From an uncultured Lachnospiraceae bacterium (GTDB taxonomy: Bacteria; Bacillota; Clostridia; Lachnospirales; Lachnospiraceae), in contig CAKNMY010000002.1 in assembly GCA_930989745.1 (NCBI GenBank), positions 1 through 64,000 on the forward strand: 64,000 nt of DNA. Direction: 5' to 3'. This document shows positions 50,450 through 59,060 of this stretch, one piece after another. A program made the position numbers and the translations under genes. The first letter of the stretch is position 1. The number at the start of each line of letters is the position of its first letter. The notes under the pieces were generated by a model that worked only from the letters and a program-made list of their open reading frames with translations, was not told the DNA's origin and searched no databases.

Positions 50450-50788
50450 ATGAAGCGAAAGTTTTCTTATGGTATCGGTTTTTTATGTTCTGCCGCGCTT
50501 TTGAGCGCGGGATATTACTTCAGTTATGAAGCGTCTGTTCAGGAAGAAGCGTCTCCGGGAAGCGGATCTGAGAGTATCGAGGCGGATACGAGCCAGACGC
50601 CGCGCTATGTGCTGCGCGCGTCCGGAGGATACGTCTGTGTATACCTGGCCGCGGACAGCAGCCTCTATGAAAATACATGGATTGAGGTGAGAACGCTTCC
50701 CCAGAGCGTTCAGGAAGCGCTGGCAGACGGCATCTATCTCAAAAGCGAGGTGGATCTGTACGGGTTTCTGGAAAGTTACAGCTCCTGA
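50450..50788 (+). CDS. Secreted/membrane-anchored small protein, BofC C-terminal-like
   Basis: A 112-residue protein with one N-terminal membrane helix (YGIGFLCSAALLSAGYYF), an acidic linker and a compact domain (RASGGYVCVYLAADSSLYEN, LPQSVQEALADGIYLKSEVD, LYGFLESYSS). The domain resembles the BofC C-terminal family found in Firmicutes surface and sporulation proteins; this match is by eye. AAGGAAGGG precedes the ATG. A promoter-less gap of 66 bases follows the DUF3048 gene, so they may be co-transcribed. Confidence 0.7.
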   Translation: MKRKFSYGIGFLCSAALLSAGYYFSYEASVQEEASPGSGSESIEADTSQTPRYVLRASGGYVCVYLAADSSLYENTWIEVRTLPQSVQEALADGIYLKSEVDLYGFLESYSS

Positions 50789-50801
50789 AGCGCGATACCT
50801 C

Positions 50802-50830
50802 TTGTACTGGCGGGAAAACTGTTGTAAAAT
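50802..50830 (+). promoter_or_regulatory. Sigma-A type promoter of the proB-proA operon
   Basis: TTGTAC (50802-50807), 17 bases, TAAAAT (50825-50830). A leader hairpin GCCGTTT/AAACGGC follows near 50839-50857. Confidence 0.65.
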
Positions 50831-50880
50831 AATACCTAGCCGTTTCAGAAAACGGCAGGATACATATTTAGGAGGAAGTT

Positions 50881-51723
50881 ATGAATTTTCGGGAACGATT
50901 AAAAGATAAAAAGAGGATTGTCATCAAGATCGGATCGTCCTCTCTGACCCATAAAGAAACCGGAAAGCTGGACCTGGTGAAGCTGGAGATCCTGGTGAGG
51001 GAACTGAGCGACCTGCGCAACCAGGGAAAGGAGATCGTGCTGGTATCCTCCGGAGCCATCATGGTGGGAAACCACATGCTCGGCCACACCGGCAAGCCGC
51101 AGAACATAGCGGAGAAGCAGGCATGCGCAGCGATCGGACAGGCGAAGCTCATGATGATCTACCAGAAGCTCTTTTCCGAGTATAATCAGATCGCCAGCCA
51201 GATCCTGATGACAAAAAATACGATGGTGGATAATTTAAACCGCAGAAATGCCAAGAATACGTTCGAGGAGCTTCTGCGCATCGGAAGTATTCCGATTGTA
51301 AATGAGAATGATACGATTGCGACGTATGAGATCGAATTCGGCGACAACGATACGCTGTCCGCAGTGGTGGCAGCTCTGATAGGCGCCGACCTGCTGATCC
51401 TGCTTTCAGATATCGACGGACTGTTCACCGATGACCCGAACACCAACCCTGACGCCAGATTCATCGATGTTGTGGAGCATCTCGACAGCCATCTGATGGA
51501 GATGGGCAAGTCCACCTCCACGAGCAATGTAGGCACAGGCGGAATGGCGACAAAGCTGACAGCCGCTCACGTGGCGACCAGCGCGGGCGCGGATATGGTC
51601 ATTGCCAACGGAAATGATTTCCATGTGATCCACAAGATCATGCAGGGCAGAAATCATGGAACGCTGTTTTTATCAGATAAGAAGGATGAGTTTTTCCTCA
51701 TCGACTTTTTGGAGAAAATGTAA
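50881..51723 (+). CDS. proB: Glutamate 5-kinase, short form
   Basis: A 280-residue amino-acid kinase (RIVIKIGSSSLTHKETG, LVSSGAIMVG, FGDNDTLSAVVAALIGADLL, GTGGMATKLTAAHVAT). It phosphorylates glutamate in proline synthesis. The C-terminal PUA domain of E. coli ProB is absent; the protein is about 90 residues shorter, as in many Clostridia. AGGAGG precedes the ATG. First gene of an operon ending in proA. Confidence 0.95.
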   Translation: MNFRERLKDKKRIVIKIGSSSLTHKETGKLDLVKLEILVRELSDLRNQGKEIVLVSSGAIMVGNHMLGHTGKPQNIAEKQACAAIGQAKLMMIYQKLFSEYNQIASQILMTKNTMVDNLNRRNAKNTFEELLRIGSIPIVNENDTIATYEIEFGDNDTLSAVVAALIGADLLILLSDIDGLFTDDPNTNPDARFIDVVEHLDSHLMEMGKSTSTSNVGTGGMATKLTAAHVATSAGADMVIANGNDFHVIHKIMQGRNHGTLFLSDKKDEFFLIDFLEKM

Positions 51724-51740
51724 AAGGAGTAATAGAGAAA

Positions 51741-51962
51741 ATGGAACAGGCTAAAATTGACCGCATCAATGAGCTTGCCCGGAAGCAGAAGACGACCGGA
51801 CTTACCCCTGCGGAGAAGGAAGAGCAGCAGAAGCTGCGCCAGGAATTTATCGCCACAATCCGCATGAATCTTCGCACGCAGCTCGACAATATCGACCTGC
51901 AGCAGGAGGACGGCTCCATCATCAATCTGGGTGAGAAATATGGAAACAAAACAAGAAATTAG
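51741..51962 (+). CDS. DUF896 (YnzC-like) protein
   Basis: A 73-residue protein: KIDRINELARKQKTTGLTPA, EEQQKLRQEFIATIRMNLR, then LDNIDL. This is the DUF896 family of two-helix proteins; B. subtilis YnzC is linked to the SOS operon but its role is unclear. AAAGGAG precedes the ATG. Its end overlaps the next gene by 23 bases. Confidence 0.9.
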   Translation: MEQAKIDRINELARKQKTTGLTPAEKEEQQKLRQEFIATIRMNLRTQLDNIDLQQEDGSIINLGEKYGNKTRN

Positions 51963-52485
51963 AAAAAAGATCCGCGGGCTGCGCAGTGCGCAGACAGAGG
52001 AGGATATCCGCAGCAAGAGCAAAGTGATCTGTGAGCGGATCGCGCAGACGGAACAGTTTCAGCGGGCATCCTGTATTTATACATATGTGGGCTGCAAAAA
52101 CGAGGTTATGACCCAAACGCTGATCGAGACGGCGTGGAGACTTGGAAAGAGAGTGGCTGTACCGAAAGTCTGCGGGGACGATATGGTATTTGGCATTCTC
52201 ACGGATTTCTCCGAGCTGAAAGAGGGATATTTCGGCATCCCGGAGCCTGAAGAGGTGCATCCCGCAGGGGAGGAAGAGGCGCTGATGATCATGCCGGGCG
52301 TTGCGTTTGACCGTTCGCGCCGCCGGGTGGGATACGGCGGAGGCTTCTACGACCGGTACCTGGAAGCGCATCCGCACCATGAGACGATTGCGGCAGCATT
52401 TGAATTTCAGGTGCTCCCGGAGGTGCCCTGGGAGCCGACAGATATCCTGCCCCAGATGCTGGTGACGGAAACTGGTTGTTATTAA
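51940..52485 (+). CDS. 5-formyltetrahydrofolate cyclo-ligase
   Basis: A 181-residue enzyme with KKIRGLRSAQ near the N-terminus and the C-terminal signature MPGVAFDRSRRRVGYGGGFY. It converts 5-formyl-THF to methenyl-THF with ATP. The ATG at 51940 fits the family start (METKQEIRKKIRGLR); a GTG at 51931 lies inside the apparent GGTGAG ribosome site. Its position inside the proline operon is unusual but seen in related Clostridia. Confidence 0.9.
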   Translation: METKQEIRKKIRGLRSAQTEEDIRSKSKVICERIAQTEQFQRASCIYTYVGCKNEVMTQTLIETAWRLGKRVAVPKVCGDDMVFGILTDFSELKEGYFGIPEPEEVHPAGEEEALMIMPGVAFDRSRRRVGYGGGFYDRYLEAHPHHETIAAAFEFQVLPEVPWEPTDILPQMLVTETGCY

Positions 52486-52518
52486 AAAGCCCTCAGGGCT
52501 GGAAAGAGAGGTATACAT

Positions 52519-53760
52519 ATGCTGGAACAAATCGGACAAAGAGCCAAGGCAGCGGAGCCGGTGCTGCGCACACTGTCCACACAGGCGAAGAATGACCTGC
52601 TGGTAAAGGCAGCAGAGCAGCTCGTGGCGGACAGCGCAAAGATTCTCGAGGCAAACGCGATTGACATGGAAAACGGAGAGAAGGCAGGGATGTCTTCCGG
52701 ACTGCTGGACCGCCTGAAGCTCACAGAGGAGCGCATTGCAGGCATGGCGGAGGGACTGACCCAGCTTGCGGGACTGGATGATCCGATCGGGGAAGTGCTC
52801 GGCATGAAGAAGCGTCCCAACGGGCTGCTGATCGGACAGAAGCGCGTGCCCCTGGGCGTGGTCGGGATCATCTACGAGGCGCGTCCCAATGTGACCGCGG
52901 ACGCGTTCGGACTGTGCTTTAAGACCGGAAATGCCGTGATCTTAAAGGGAGGAAGCGATGCGATCCATTCGAATATCGCTGTCGTGGAATCTCTGCAGAA
53001 AGCGCTGGCTGCGTGCGGGCTGCCGGTGGATGCCCTTCAGCTTATCACCGATACGTCCCGTGAGACGACGACAGCGTTCATGAAGCTGAACCGCTATGTG
53101 GATGTCCTGATTCCGCGCGGCGGGGCCGGATTGATCCGTGCGGTGGTGGAGAACAGCACAATTCCGGTCATTGAGACGGGCACCGGAAACTGCCATATCT
53201 ATGTGGATGAGAGCGCGGATCTGCGCATGGCGGCGGATATTGTGATGAATGCCAAGACGCAGAGGGTAGGCGTCTGCAATGCCTGTGAATCCCTGCTGGT
53301 ACATGAGAAGGCCAAGGACGCGTTTCTTCCGGTTATTGCCGAGCGGCTGCGCAGCAGGCAGGTGGAGATGCGCGGGGATGAAGCGGTATGCGCGCTGGTT
53401 CCGGACTGCGTGCCCGCGACGGAAGAGGACTGGGGAAAGGAATATCTGGATTACATTCTCTCCATCAAGACCGTCGGCAGCGTGGATGAGGCGATTGCTC
53501 ATATCAACCGCTACAACACAAAGCATTCCGAGGCGATTATCACGGAGAACTACACGAACGCGCAGAAGTTTCTCGAAGAGGTGGACGCTGCCGCAGTCTA
53601 TGTGAACGCTTCCACCCGGTTTACGGATGGCTTTGAATTCGGCTACGGGGCAGAGATCGGCATCAGTACCCAGAAGCTGCACGCGCGCGGACCCATGGGA
53701 CTTACGGCGCTGACTACAACAAAATATATTATTTACGGCAGCGGCCAGATCCGCCCGTAA
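52519..53760 (+). CDS. proA: Glutamate-5-semialdehyde dehydrogenase
   Basis: A 413-residue aldehyde-dehydrogenase fold enzyme ([40 protein letters not shown], catalytic Cys in [29 protein letters not shown]). It reduces glutamyl phosphate to glutamate semialdehyde, the step after ProB. GAAAGAGAGG precedes the ATG. A terminator follows directly. Confidence 0.96.
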   Translation: MLEQIGQRAKAAEPVLRTLSTQAKNDLLVKAAEQLVADSAKILEANAIDMENGEKAGMSSGLLDRLKLTEERIAGMAEGLTQLAGLDDPIGEVLGMKKRPNGLLIGQKRVPLGVVGIIYEARPNVTADAFGLCFKTGNAVILKGGSDAIHSNIAVVESLQKALAACGLPVDALQLITDTSRETTTAFMKLNRYVDVLIPRGGAGLIRAVVENSTIPVIETGTGNCHIYVDESADLRMAADIVMNAKTQRVGVCNACESLLVHEKAKDAFLPVIAERLRSRQVEMRGDEAVCALVPDCVPATEEDWGKEYLDYILSIKTVGSVDEAIAHINRYNTKHSEAIITENYTNAQKFLEEVDAAAVYVNASTRFTDGFEFGYGAEIGISTQKLHARGPMGLTALTTTKYIIYGSGQIRP

Positions 53761-53774
53761 ATGGATCCCTGAGA

Positions 53775-53808
53775 GGGGCTGATGCAATTCCTTGCACAGC
53801 TCCTTTTT
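53775..53808 (+). terminator. Rho-independent terminator after proA
   Basis: GGGGCTG (53775-53781) pairs with CAGCTCC (53797-53803), with an inner TGCAA/TTGCA stem, followed by TTTTT (53804-53808). Confidence 0.85.
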
Positions 53809-53823
53809 GCGGGAGCAAAGAAG

Positions 53824-53852
53824 TCATATTTCGCAGGGTACCTACATACAAT
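53824..53852 (+). promoter_or_regulatory. Sigma-E type (mother-cell) promoter of the M14 peptidase gene
   Basis: TCATATT (53824-53830), 14 bases, CATACAAT (53845-53852), essentially the full consensus for sporulation sigma-E. No sigma-A promoter is visible between the proA terminator and the gene. Confidence 0.7.
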
Positions 53853-53884
53853 ACACCTGAACAAAGTGTGTATGGAGGTGTCAG

Positions 53885-54826
53885 ATGGTACGTTTTGACA
53901 GAATTTACTCCTATGATGACATGTTCCAGTATCTGCAGGAGCTCGCGGGCAGATTCGGTTCTTTTACGATTCTCAGAATGATCGGTGAGAGCCATGATGA
54001 GCGTCTGATCCCGATGCTCCGGGTGGGAACAGGAGCGAAGGTGCTCCTCTGTACTGCGGGAATTCACGGAAGAGAAAGCTTAAATCCCACAGTGCTTCTG
54101 CGGATTATGGAAGATTACTGCACGGCGTATGAGAAGAAAGAGACGGTTGGAGGATACGATGCGTATACGCTTCTGAACCGGTACTCCATCTGTTTTATTC
54201 CGCTGGCAAATCCGGACGGCTACGAGATCGCTGTGCGCGGATTCTCAGCAGTGAGGAATCCGCTGCTGCGCCGGCTGTGCAAAATGCGCCGGATTCCAAG
54301 CGCTGAGTGGAAGGGAAACGCCAGAGGCATAGATATTAACCGGAATTTTCCCTGCATGTCCTATACTCAGCAGCTGCTCTCGGAATTTCCGGCCAGCGAA
54401 CAGGAGACACTGACGCTGATGCGGGTCATGAGCGATTACGATACCGTGGGGTATCTGGACTTTCATTCCAGAGGAGAACTGCTGTATTATTACCGCCACG
54501 CGATGCCGGATACATATAATCAGAGCTGCCGCAGGCTCGCGGAGTACCTGTCCGCTCTCTGCGGCTACCGCCTGGGTCTGCCCGAGGAAGAATTTCCGAC
54601 CGGGAGCGCAGGCGGAAACAGTGTGAATTTTTATTCCGAACATATACAGCAGCCCGCAGTAACCGTGGAGACAGTGCCCGATTCCTGCGGATTTCCGCTG
54701 CCTCTGGAACAGTGTGAGCGAGTATACGATCAGGTCCGCCGCCTGCCCCTGGGCGTCCTGGCATGCAGCGCGGCCGCTTCGAGGAATATCCGTCGGCTGC
54801 GGGACCGCCGTGTAACTTTTTGTTGA
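53885..54826 (+). CDS. M14 family zinc carboxypeptidase, probable sporulation/peptidoglycan peptidase
   Basis: A 313-residue M14 enzyme with zinc ligands H61 and E64 (AGIHGRES), the third His in LDFHSRGEL, substrate Arg/Asn in GIDINRNFP and catalytic Glu in VTVETVP. No signal peptide is present. It resembles B. subtilis gamma-D-glutamyl-diamino acid endopeptidases (YqgT/ENP1 group) acting on peptidoglycan peptides during sporulation. A sigma-E promoter match upstream supports mother-cell expression. GGAGGTG precedes the ATG. Confidence 0.87.
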   Translation: MVRFDRIYSYDDMFQYLQELAGRFGSFTILRMIGESHDERLIPMLRVGTGAKVLLCTAGIHGRESLNPTVLLRIMEDYCTAYEKKETVGGYDAYTLLNRYSICFIPLANPDGYEIAVRGFSAVRNPLLRRLCKMRRIPSAEWKGNARGIDINRNFPCMSYTQQLLSEFPASEQETLTLMRVMSDYDTVGYLDFHSRGELLYYYRHAMPDTYNQSCRRLAEYLSALCGYRLGLPEEEFPTGSAGGNSVNFYSEHIQQPAVTVETVPDSCGFPLPLEQCERVYDQVRRLPLGVLACSAAASRNIRRLRDRRVTFC

Positions 54827-54851
54827 ATTTTTGTTTTCCTACCTATATAAT
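54823..54851 (+). promoter_or_regulatory. Sigma-A promoter of the miaB-mutSL operon
   Basis: TTGAAT (54823-54828), 17 bases, perfect TATAAT (54846-54851). The -35 overlaps the stop codon of the M14 gene. Confidence 0.8.
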
Positions 54852-54899
54852 AGGACACGAGAGTTAAAAGGTCTTATAAAACGAAGGGAAAATAACAGA

Positions 54900-56375
54900 A
54901 TGTATACCGAAAAAGAACTGGAACAGAAAGTAGAAGAGATCGATTTACATATGCCGGTTCCCGAACATGAGGAGGAGCGGCAGTTATACTATTTAAAGAA
55001 GTGCAGAGAGCTTCTCAGGGAGCAGGCGGGGGCGATGGGCAGAAAGATGACATTCTGCGTGACCACCTTCGGCTGCCAGATGAATGCCAGAGATTCCGAG
55101 AAGCTGGAGGGAATCCTGGAGCTCGTCGGATATGAGAAAACGGATGAGGAGCACGCGGATTTCGTGATCTACAATACCTGCACGGTGCGGGAGAACGCCA
55201 ACCTGAAAGTGTACGGCAGGCTGGGGTACCTGCACTCCAGAAAGAAGAAGAATCCGCACATGATGATCGGTCTGTGCGGCTGCATGATGCAGGAGCCTCA
55301 GGTGGTCGAGAAGATCAAAAAGAGCTACCGCTTTGTGGATATTATCTTTGGAACGCATAATATTTTCAAGCTTTCCGAGCTGCTTGCGGACCGTCTGGAG
55401 AAGGGAAAGACTGTTATCGACATCTGGAAGGGAACGGATCAGATTGTGGAAAATCTGCCTGTGGACCGCAAGTATTCGTTTAAATCAGGAGTCAACATTA
55501 TGTTCGGCTGCAATAATTTCTGCAGCTACTGCATTGTGCCGTATGTGCGCGGCAGAGAGAGAAGCCGTGAACCGGAGGATATCATCTCGGAGATTGAGAA
55601 TCTCGTGGCGGACGGCGTTGTGGAGGTCATGCTCCTGGGGCAGAATGTAAATTCGTATGGAAAGAACCTGGAGCATCCGATTTCCTTTGCGCAGCTTCTT
55701 GAACGCATTGCCGGAATCGAGGGACTCAGACGCATCCGGTTTATGACTTCGCACCCGAAGGATCTCTCGGATGAGCTGATCGAAGTCATGGCAAAGTATC
55801 CGAAGATCTGCCGCCATCTGCATCTCCCGGTGCAGTCGGGCAGCAGCGCGGTGCTGAAGGAGATGAACCGCCGCTATACAAAGGAACAGTATCTTGCGCT
55901 CGTGGATAAGATCCGCGCGGCAGTGCCGGATATTTCTCTGACAACGGATATTATTGTGGGCTTCCCCGGTGAGACGGAAGAGGATTTCCAGGAGACGATG
56001 GATGTGGTGAGAAGAGTGCGCTACGACAGTGCCTTTACCTTTATCTATTCCAAGAGAAGCGGTACTCCCGCTGCGGCGATGGAGAATCAGGTTCCCGAGG
56101 ATGTGGTGAAGAACCGGTTCGACCGGCTGCTCGACGAGGTGCAGGAGATATCGAGAGAGATGTCCTCTCGTTTTACGGGCACGGTACAGGAAGTGCTCGT
56201 GGAGGAAGTCAATGATCATGATCCCTCACTGATGACCGGGCGTATGGGAAATAATCTTCTGGTGCATTTCCCGGGAGACGCCTCAATGGTGGGCTCCCTG
56301 CTGCAGGTGCATTTGGATGAGTGCAGAGGCTTTTACTATATGGGAAGTGTCGTCTGCCCGGATGGACAGAACTAA
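54900..56375 (+). CDS. miaB: tRNA-2-methylthio-N6-dimethylallyladenosine synthase
   Basis: A 491-residue radical-SAM methylthiotransferase: UPF0004 cysteines C59, C94 and C128, radical-SAM GCNNFCSYC (C204, C208, C211) and C-terminal TRAM domain. It methylthiolates i6A37 in tRNAs reading UNN codons. The N-terminal extension of about 45 residues is usual in Firmicutes. The ATG at 54900 follows AAGGGAA; longer in-frame starts lie over the promoter. It heads an operon that also holds miaA, which makes its substrate. Confidence 0.95.
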   Translation: MYTEKELEQKVEEIDLHMPVPEHEEERQLYYLKKCRELLREQAGAMGRKMTFCVTTFGCQMNARDSEKLEGILELVGYEKTDEEHADFVIYNTCTVRENANLKVYGRLGYLHSRKKKNPHMMIGLCGCMMQEPQVVEKIKKSYRFVDIIFGTHNIFKLSELLADRLEKGKTVIDIWKGTDQIVENLPVDRKYSFKSGVNIMFGCNNFCSYCIVPYVRGRERSREPEDIISEIENLVADGVVEVMLLGQNVNSYGKNLEHPISFAQLLERIAGIEGLRRIRFMTSHPKDLSDELIEVMAKYPKICRHLHLPVQSGSSAVLKEMNRRYTKEQYLALVDKIRAAVPDISLTTDIIVGFPGETEEDFQETMDVVRRVRYDSAFTFIYSKRSGTPAAAMENQVPEDVVKNRFDRLLDEVQEISREMSSRFTGTVQEVLVEEVNDHDPSLMTGRMGNNLLVHFPGDASMVGSLLQVHLDECRGFYYMGSVVCPDGQN

Positions 56376-56419
56376 GAAAAACCGTTACAGAAAAAGATAA
56401 AAGAAAACGAGGTAGAATT

Positions 56420-59056
56420 GTGGCTTTATCACCAATGATGCAACATTATCTGGATACGAAGAAGGCGTATCCGGACTGTATACTGTTTTATCGTCTCGGA
56501 GATTTTTATGAGATGTTTTTCGAGGATGCGACAACGGTGTCCAAGGAGCTGGAACTGACCCTGACCGGAAAGGACTGCGGACTGGAAGAACGCGCGCCCA
56601 TGTGCGGAATTCCGCACCACGCTTCCGAGAATTATATCAACCGCCTTGTGGAGAAGGGCTATAAGGTCGCTATCTGTGAACAGGTGGAGGATCCGAAGCT
56701 CGCGAAGGGAATGGTGAAGCGCGAGGTCGTCCGCGTGGTCACGCCGGGCACGATCCTGAACACGCAGGGGCTCGATGAATCCAAGAACAATTATCTGATG
56801 TCCATTGTGTATATCCAGGACCGTTTCGGGATTTCTGTGGCGGACATTACCACGGGAACCTGCATGGTGACCGAGGTGGACAAGGGGCGCAAGCTTCTGG
56901 ATGAGATCAATAAGTTTACGCCTGCGGAGATCATCTGCAATCAGTCCTTTCTCGTCAGCGGCATCGACCACGAGGATTTGAAGAACCGTATGGGCATTTA
57001 CATCAATGTGCTGGATGCCTGGTACTTCGACGACGCAAAGTGTCAGCAGACCCTGAAGGAACATTTTAATACGATCTCCCTGGAAGGCCTGGGAATGCAG
57101 GACTATGACTGCGGCGTGATCGCCGCGGGAGCCCTGTTCCAGTATTTGTTTGAGACGCAGAAGAACAGCCTGTCTCATATGACTTCCATCACGCCGTATA
57201 CAGCGGAGAAGTACATGCTGATCGACAGTTCCACCCGCCGCAATCTGGAGCTGGTGGAGACGATGCGGGAAAAGCAGAAGAGAGGCTCGCTGCTGTGGGT
57301 ATTGGATAAGACCAGGACTGCGATGGGCGCCCGTATGCTGCGCAGCTTTGTGGAGCAGCCGCTGATCGACAGCGAGGAGATCAATTTCCGTCTGGACGCA
57401 GTGGAGGAGATGAATGACCGTGCCATGCTGCGGGATGAGATCCGGGAATACTTAAATCCCATTTATGATATGGAGCGCCTGATCAGCCGCATCAGTTACC
57501 AGAGCGCCAGCCCGAGAGACTTGATTTCTTTTAAATCCTCTCTGGAGATGCTTCCGTTTATCAAGCAGCTCCTGTCAGAATTCGACAGCGCGCTGCTGCA
57601 GAAGATCAACGCTCAGCTCGATCCGCTGGAGGATATCTGCGGACTGATTTCAGCAGCCATTAACGAGGATCCTCCGCTGGCAGTCAAGGAGGGAAATATC
57701 ATCCGCGACGGCTACAATGAGCAGGTGGATAAGTACCGAAACGCCAAGAAAGAGGGCAAGCACTGGCTGGCGCAGCTTGAGGCGGAGGAACGGGAGAAGA
57801 CGGGAATCCGCAATCTGAAGATCAAGTTCAACAAAGTCTTCGGATATTATCTGGAAGTAACGAACTCTTTTAAGGATCTGGTGCCGGATTATTACACGAG
57901 AAAGCAGACAATGGCGAACGCAGAGCGGTATATTATCCCCCGCCTCAAGGAGCTGGAGGATACGATCCTCGGAGCGGAGGACAAGCTTTTTGCCCTGGAA
58001 TATGAGCTGTTCTGCGAGATCAGGAGCAGGATCGCGGATAATGTGGTAAGAATCCAGCAGACGGCAAAGGCGGTGGCTGGAGTCGATGTGTTTTCCGCGC
58101 TCTCCCACGTTGCGCAGCACTGCGATTTCGTCCGTCCCCAGATTAACTCCAAAGGGATCATTGATATTAAAAACGGGCGCCATCCCGTAGTGGAGCGCAT
58201 GATTCCAAACGATATGTTCATCGCCAATGACACGTATCTGGACAACGGAAGCAATCGGGTGTCGATCATCACAGGACCGAATATGGCGGGAAAGTCAACG
58301 TATATGCGCCAGACGGCGCTCATTGTGCTTATGGCGCAGATTGGCTCGTTTGTTCCGGCAGAGAAGGCGAACATCGGAATTGCGGACCGCATTTTTACGC
58401 GTGTGGGTGCTTCAGACGACCTCGCGAGCGGACAGAGTACGTTTATGGTGGAGATGACCGAAGTGGCGAATATTCTGCGCAACGCGACGTCGGACAGCCT
58501 GCTGATCCTTGACGAAATCGGACGGGGCACCAGCACATTTGACGGCCTGAGCATTGCCTGGGCAGTCATTGAACATATCAGCAATCCGAAGCTTCTGGGG
58601 GCAAAGACGCTGTTTGCCACACACTATCATGAACTGACAGAGCTGGAGGGCAAGCTTCCCGGAGTCAATAATTACTGTATCGCGGTCAAGGAAAAGGGCG
58701 ACGATATCGTATTCCTGAGAAAGATTGTAAAGGGAGGCGCGGATAAGAGCTACGGAATTCAGGTGGCGCGCCTGGCAGGCGTGCCCGAGAGTATTCTGAC
58801 CCGCGCCAAGGAACTTGTGCAGGAGCTGAGCGACGCGGACATCACCGCGGCGGTCAAGGATCTGACCGCGCCGAAGAAACCTAAAAAGCAGGTCCATTAT
58901 GACGAGGTGGACATGTATCAGATGTCGCTCTTTGACACGGTGCAGGAGGACGATATCATAAAAGAAATCTCAGACCTGGATATCAGCAATCTGACGCCGA
59001 TGGATGCGCTGAACATCCTGTACCGGCTTCAGAATAAGATAAAGAATAGATGGTGA
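56420..59056 (+). CDS. mutS: DNA mismatch repair protein MutS
   Basis: An 878-residue full-length MutS: mismatch-binding FYRLGDFYEMFFEDA near residues 22-36, core clamp, ATPase Walker A TGPNMAGKST, DDLASGQSTFMVEM and Walker B LLILDEIGRGTS, ending in the helix-turn-helix region. GTG at 56420 is the start, preceded by GAGGTAGAA; an upstream in-frame ATG inside miaB lacks family support. It recognises mismatches and recruits MutL, encoded next. Confidence 0.96.
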   Translation: MALSPMMQHYLDTKKAYPDCILFYRLGDFYEMFFEDATTVSKELELTLTGKDCGLEERAPMCGIPHHASENYINRLVEKGYKVAICEQVEDPKLAKGMVKREVVRVVTPGTILNTQGLDESKNNYLMSIVYIQDRFGISVADITTGTCMVTEVDKGRKLLDEINKFTPAEIICNQSFLVSGIDHEDLKNRMGIYINVLDAWYFDDAKCQQTLKEHFNTISLEGLGMQDYDCGVIAAGALFQYLFETQKNSLSHMTSITPYTAEKYMLIDSSTRRNLELVETMREKQKRGSLLWVLDKTRTAMGARMLRSFVEQPLIDSEEINFRLDAVEEMNDRAMLRDEIREYLNPIYDMERLISRISYQSASPRDLISFKSSLEMLPFIKQLLSEFDSALLQKINAQLDPLEDICGLISAAINEDPPLAVKEGNIIRDGYNEQVDKYRNAKKEGKHWLAQLEAEEREKTGIRNLKIKFNKVFGYYLEVTNSFKDLVPDYYTRKQTMANAERYIIPRLKELEDTILGAEDKLFALEYELFCEIRSRIADNVVRIQQTAKAVAGVDVFSALSHVAQHCDFVRPQINSKGIIDIKNGRHPVVERMIPNDMFIANDTYLDNGSNRVSIITGPNMAGKSTYMRQTALIVLMAQIGSFVPAEKANIGIADRIFTRVGASDDLASGQSTFMVEMTEVANILRNATSDSLLILDEIGRGTSTFDGLSIAWAVIEHISNPKLLGAKTLFATHYHELTELEGKLPGVNNYCIAVKEKGDDIVFLRKIVKGGADKSYGIQVARLAGVPESILTRAKELVQELSDADITAAVKDLTAPKKPKKQVHYDEVDMYQMSLFDTVQEDDIIKEISDLDISNLTPMDALNILYRLQNKIKNRW

Positions 59057-59060
59057 TATT

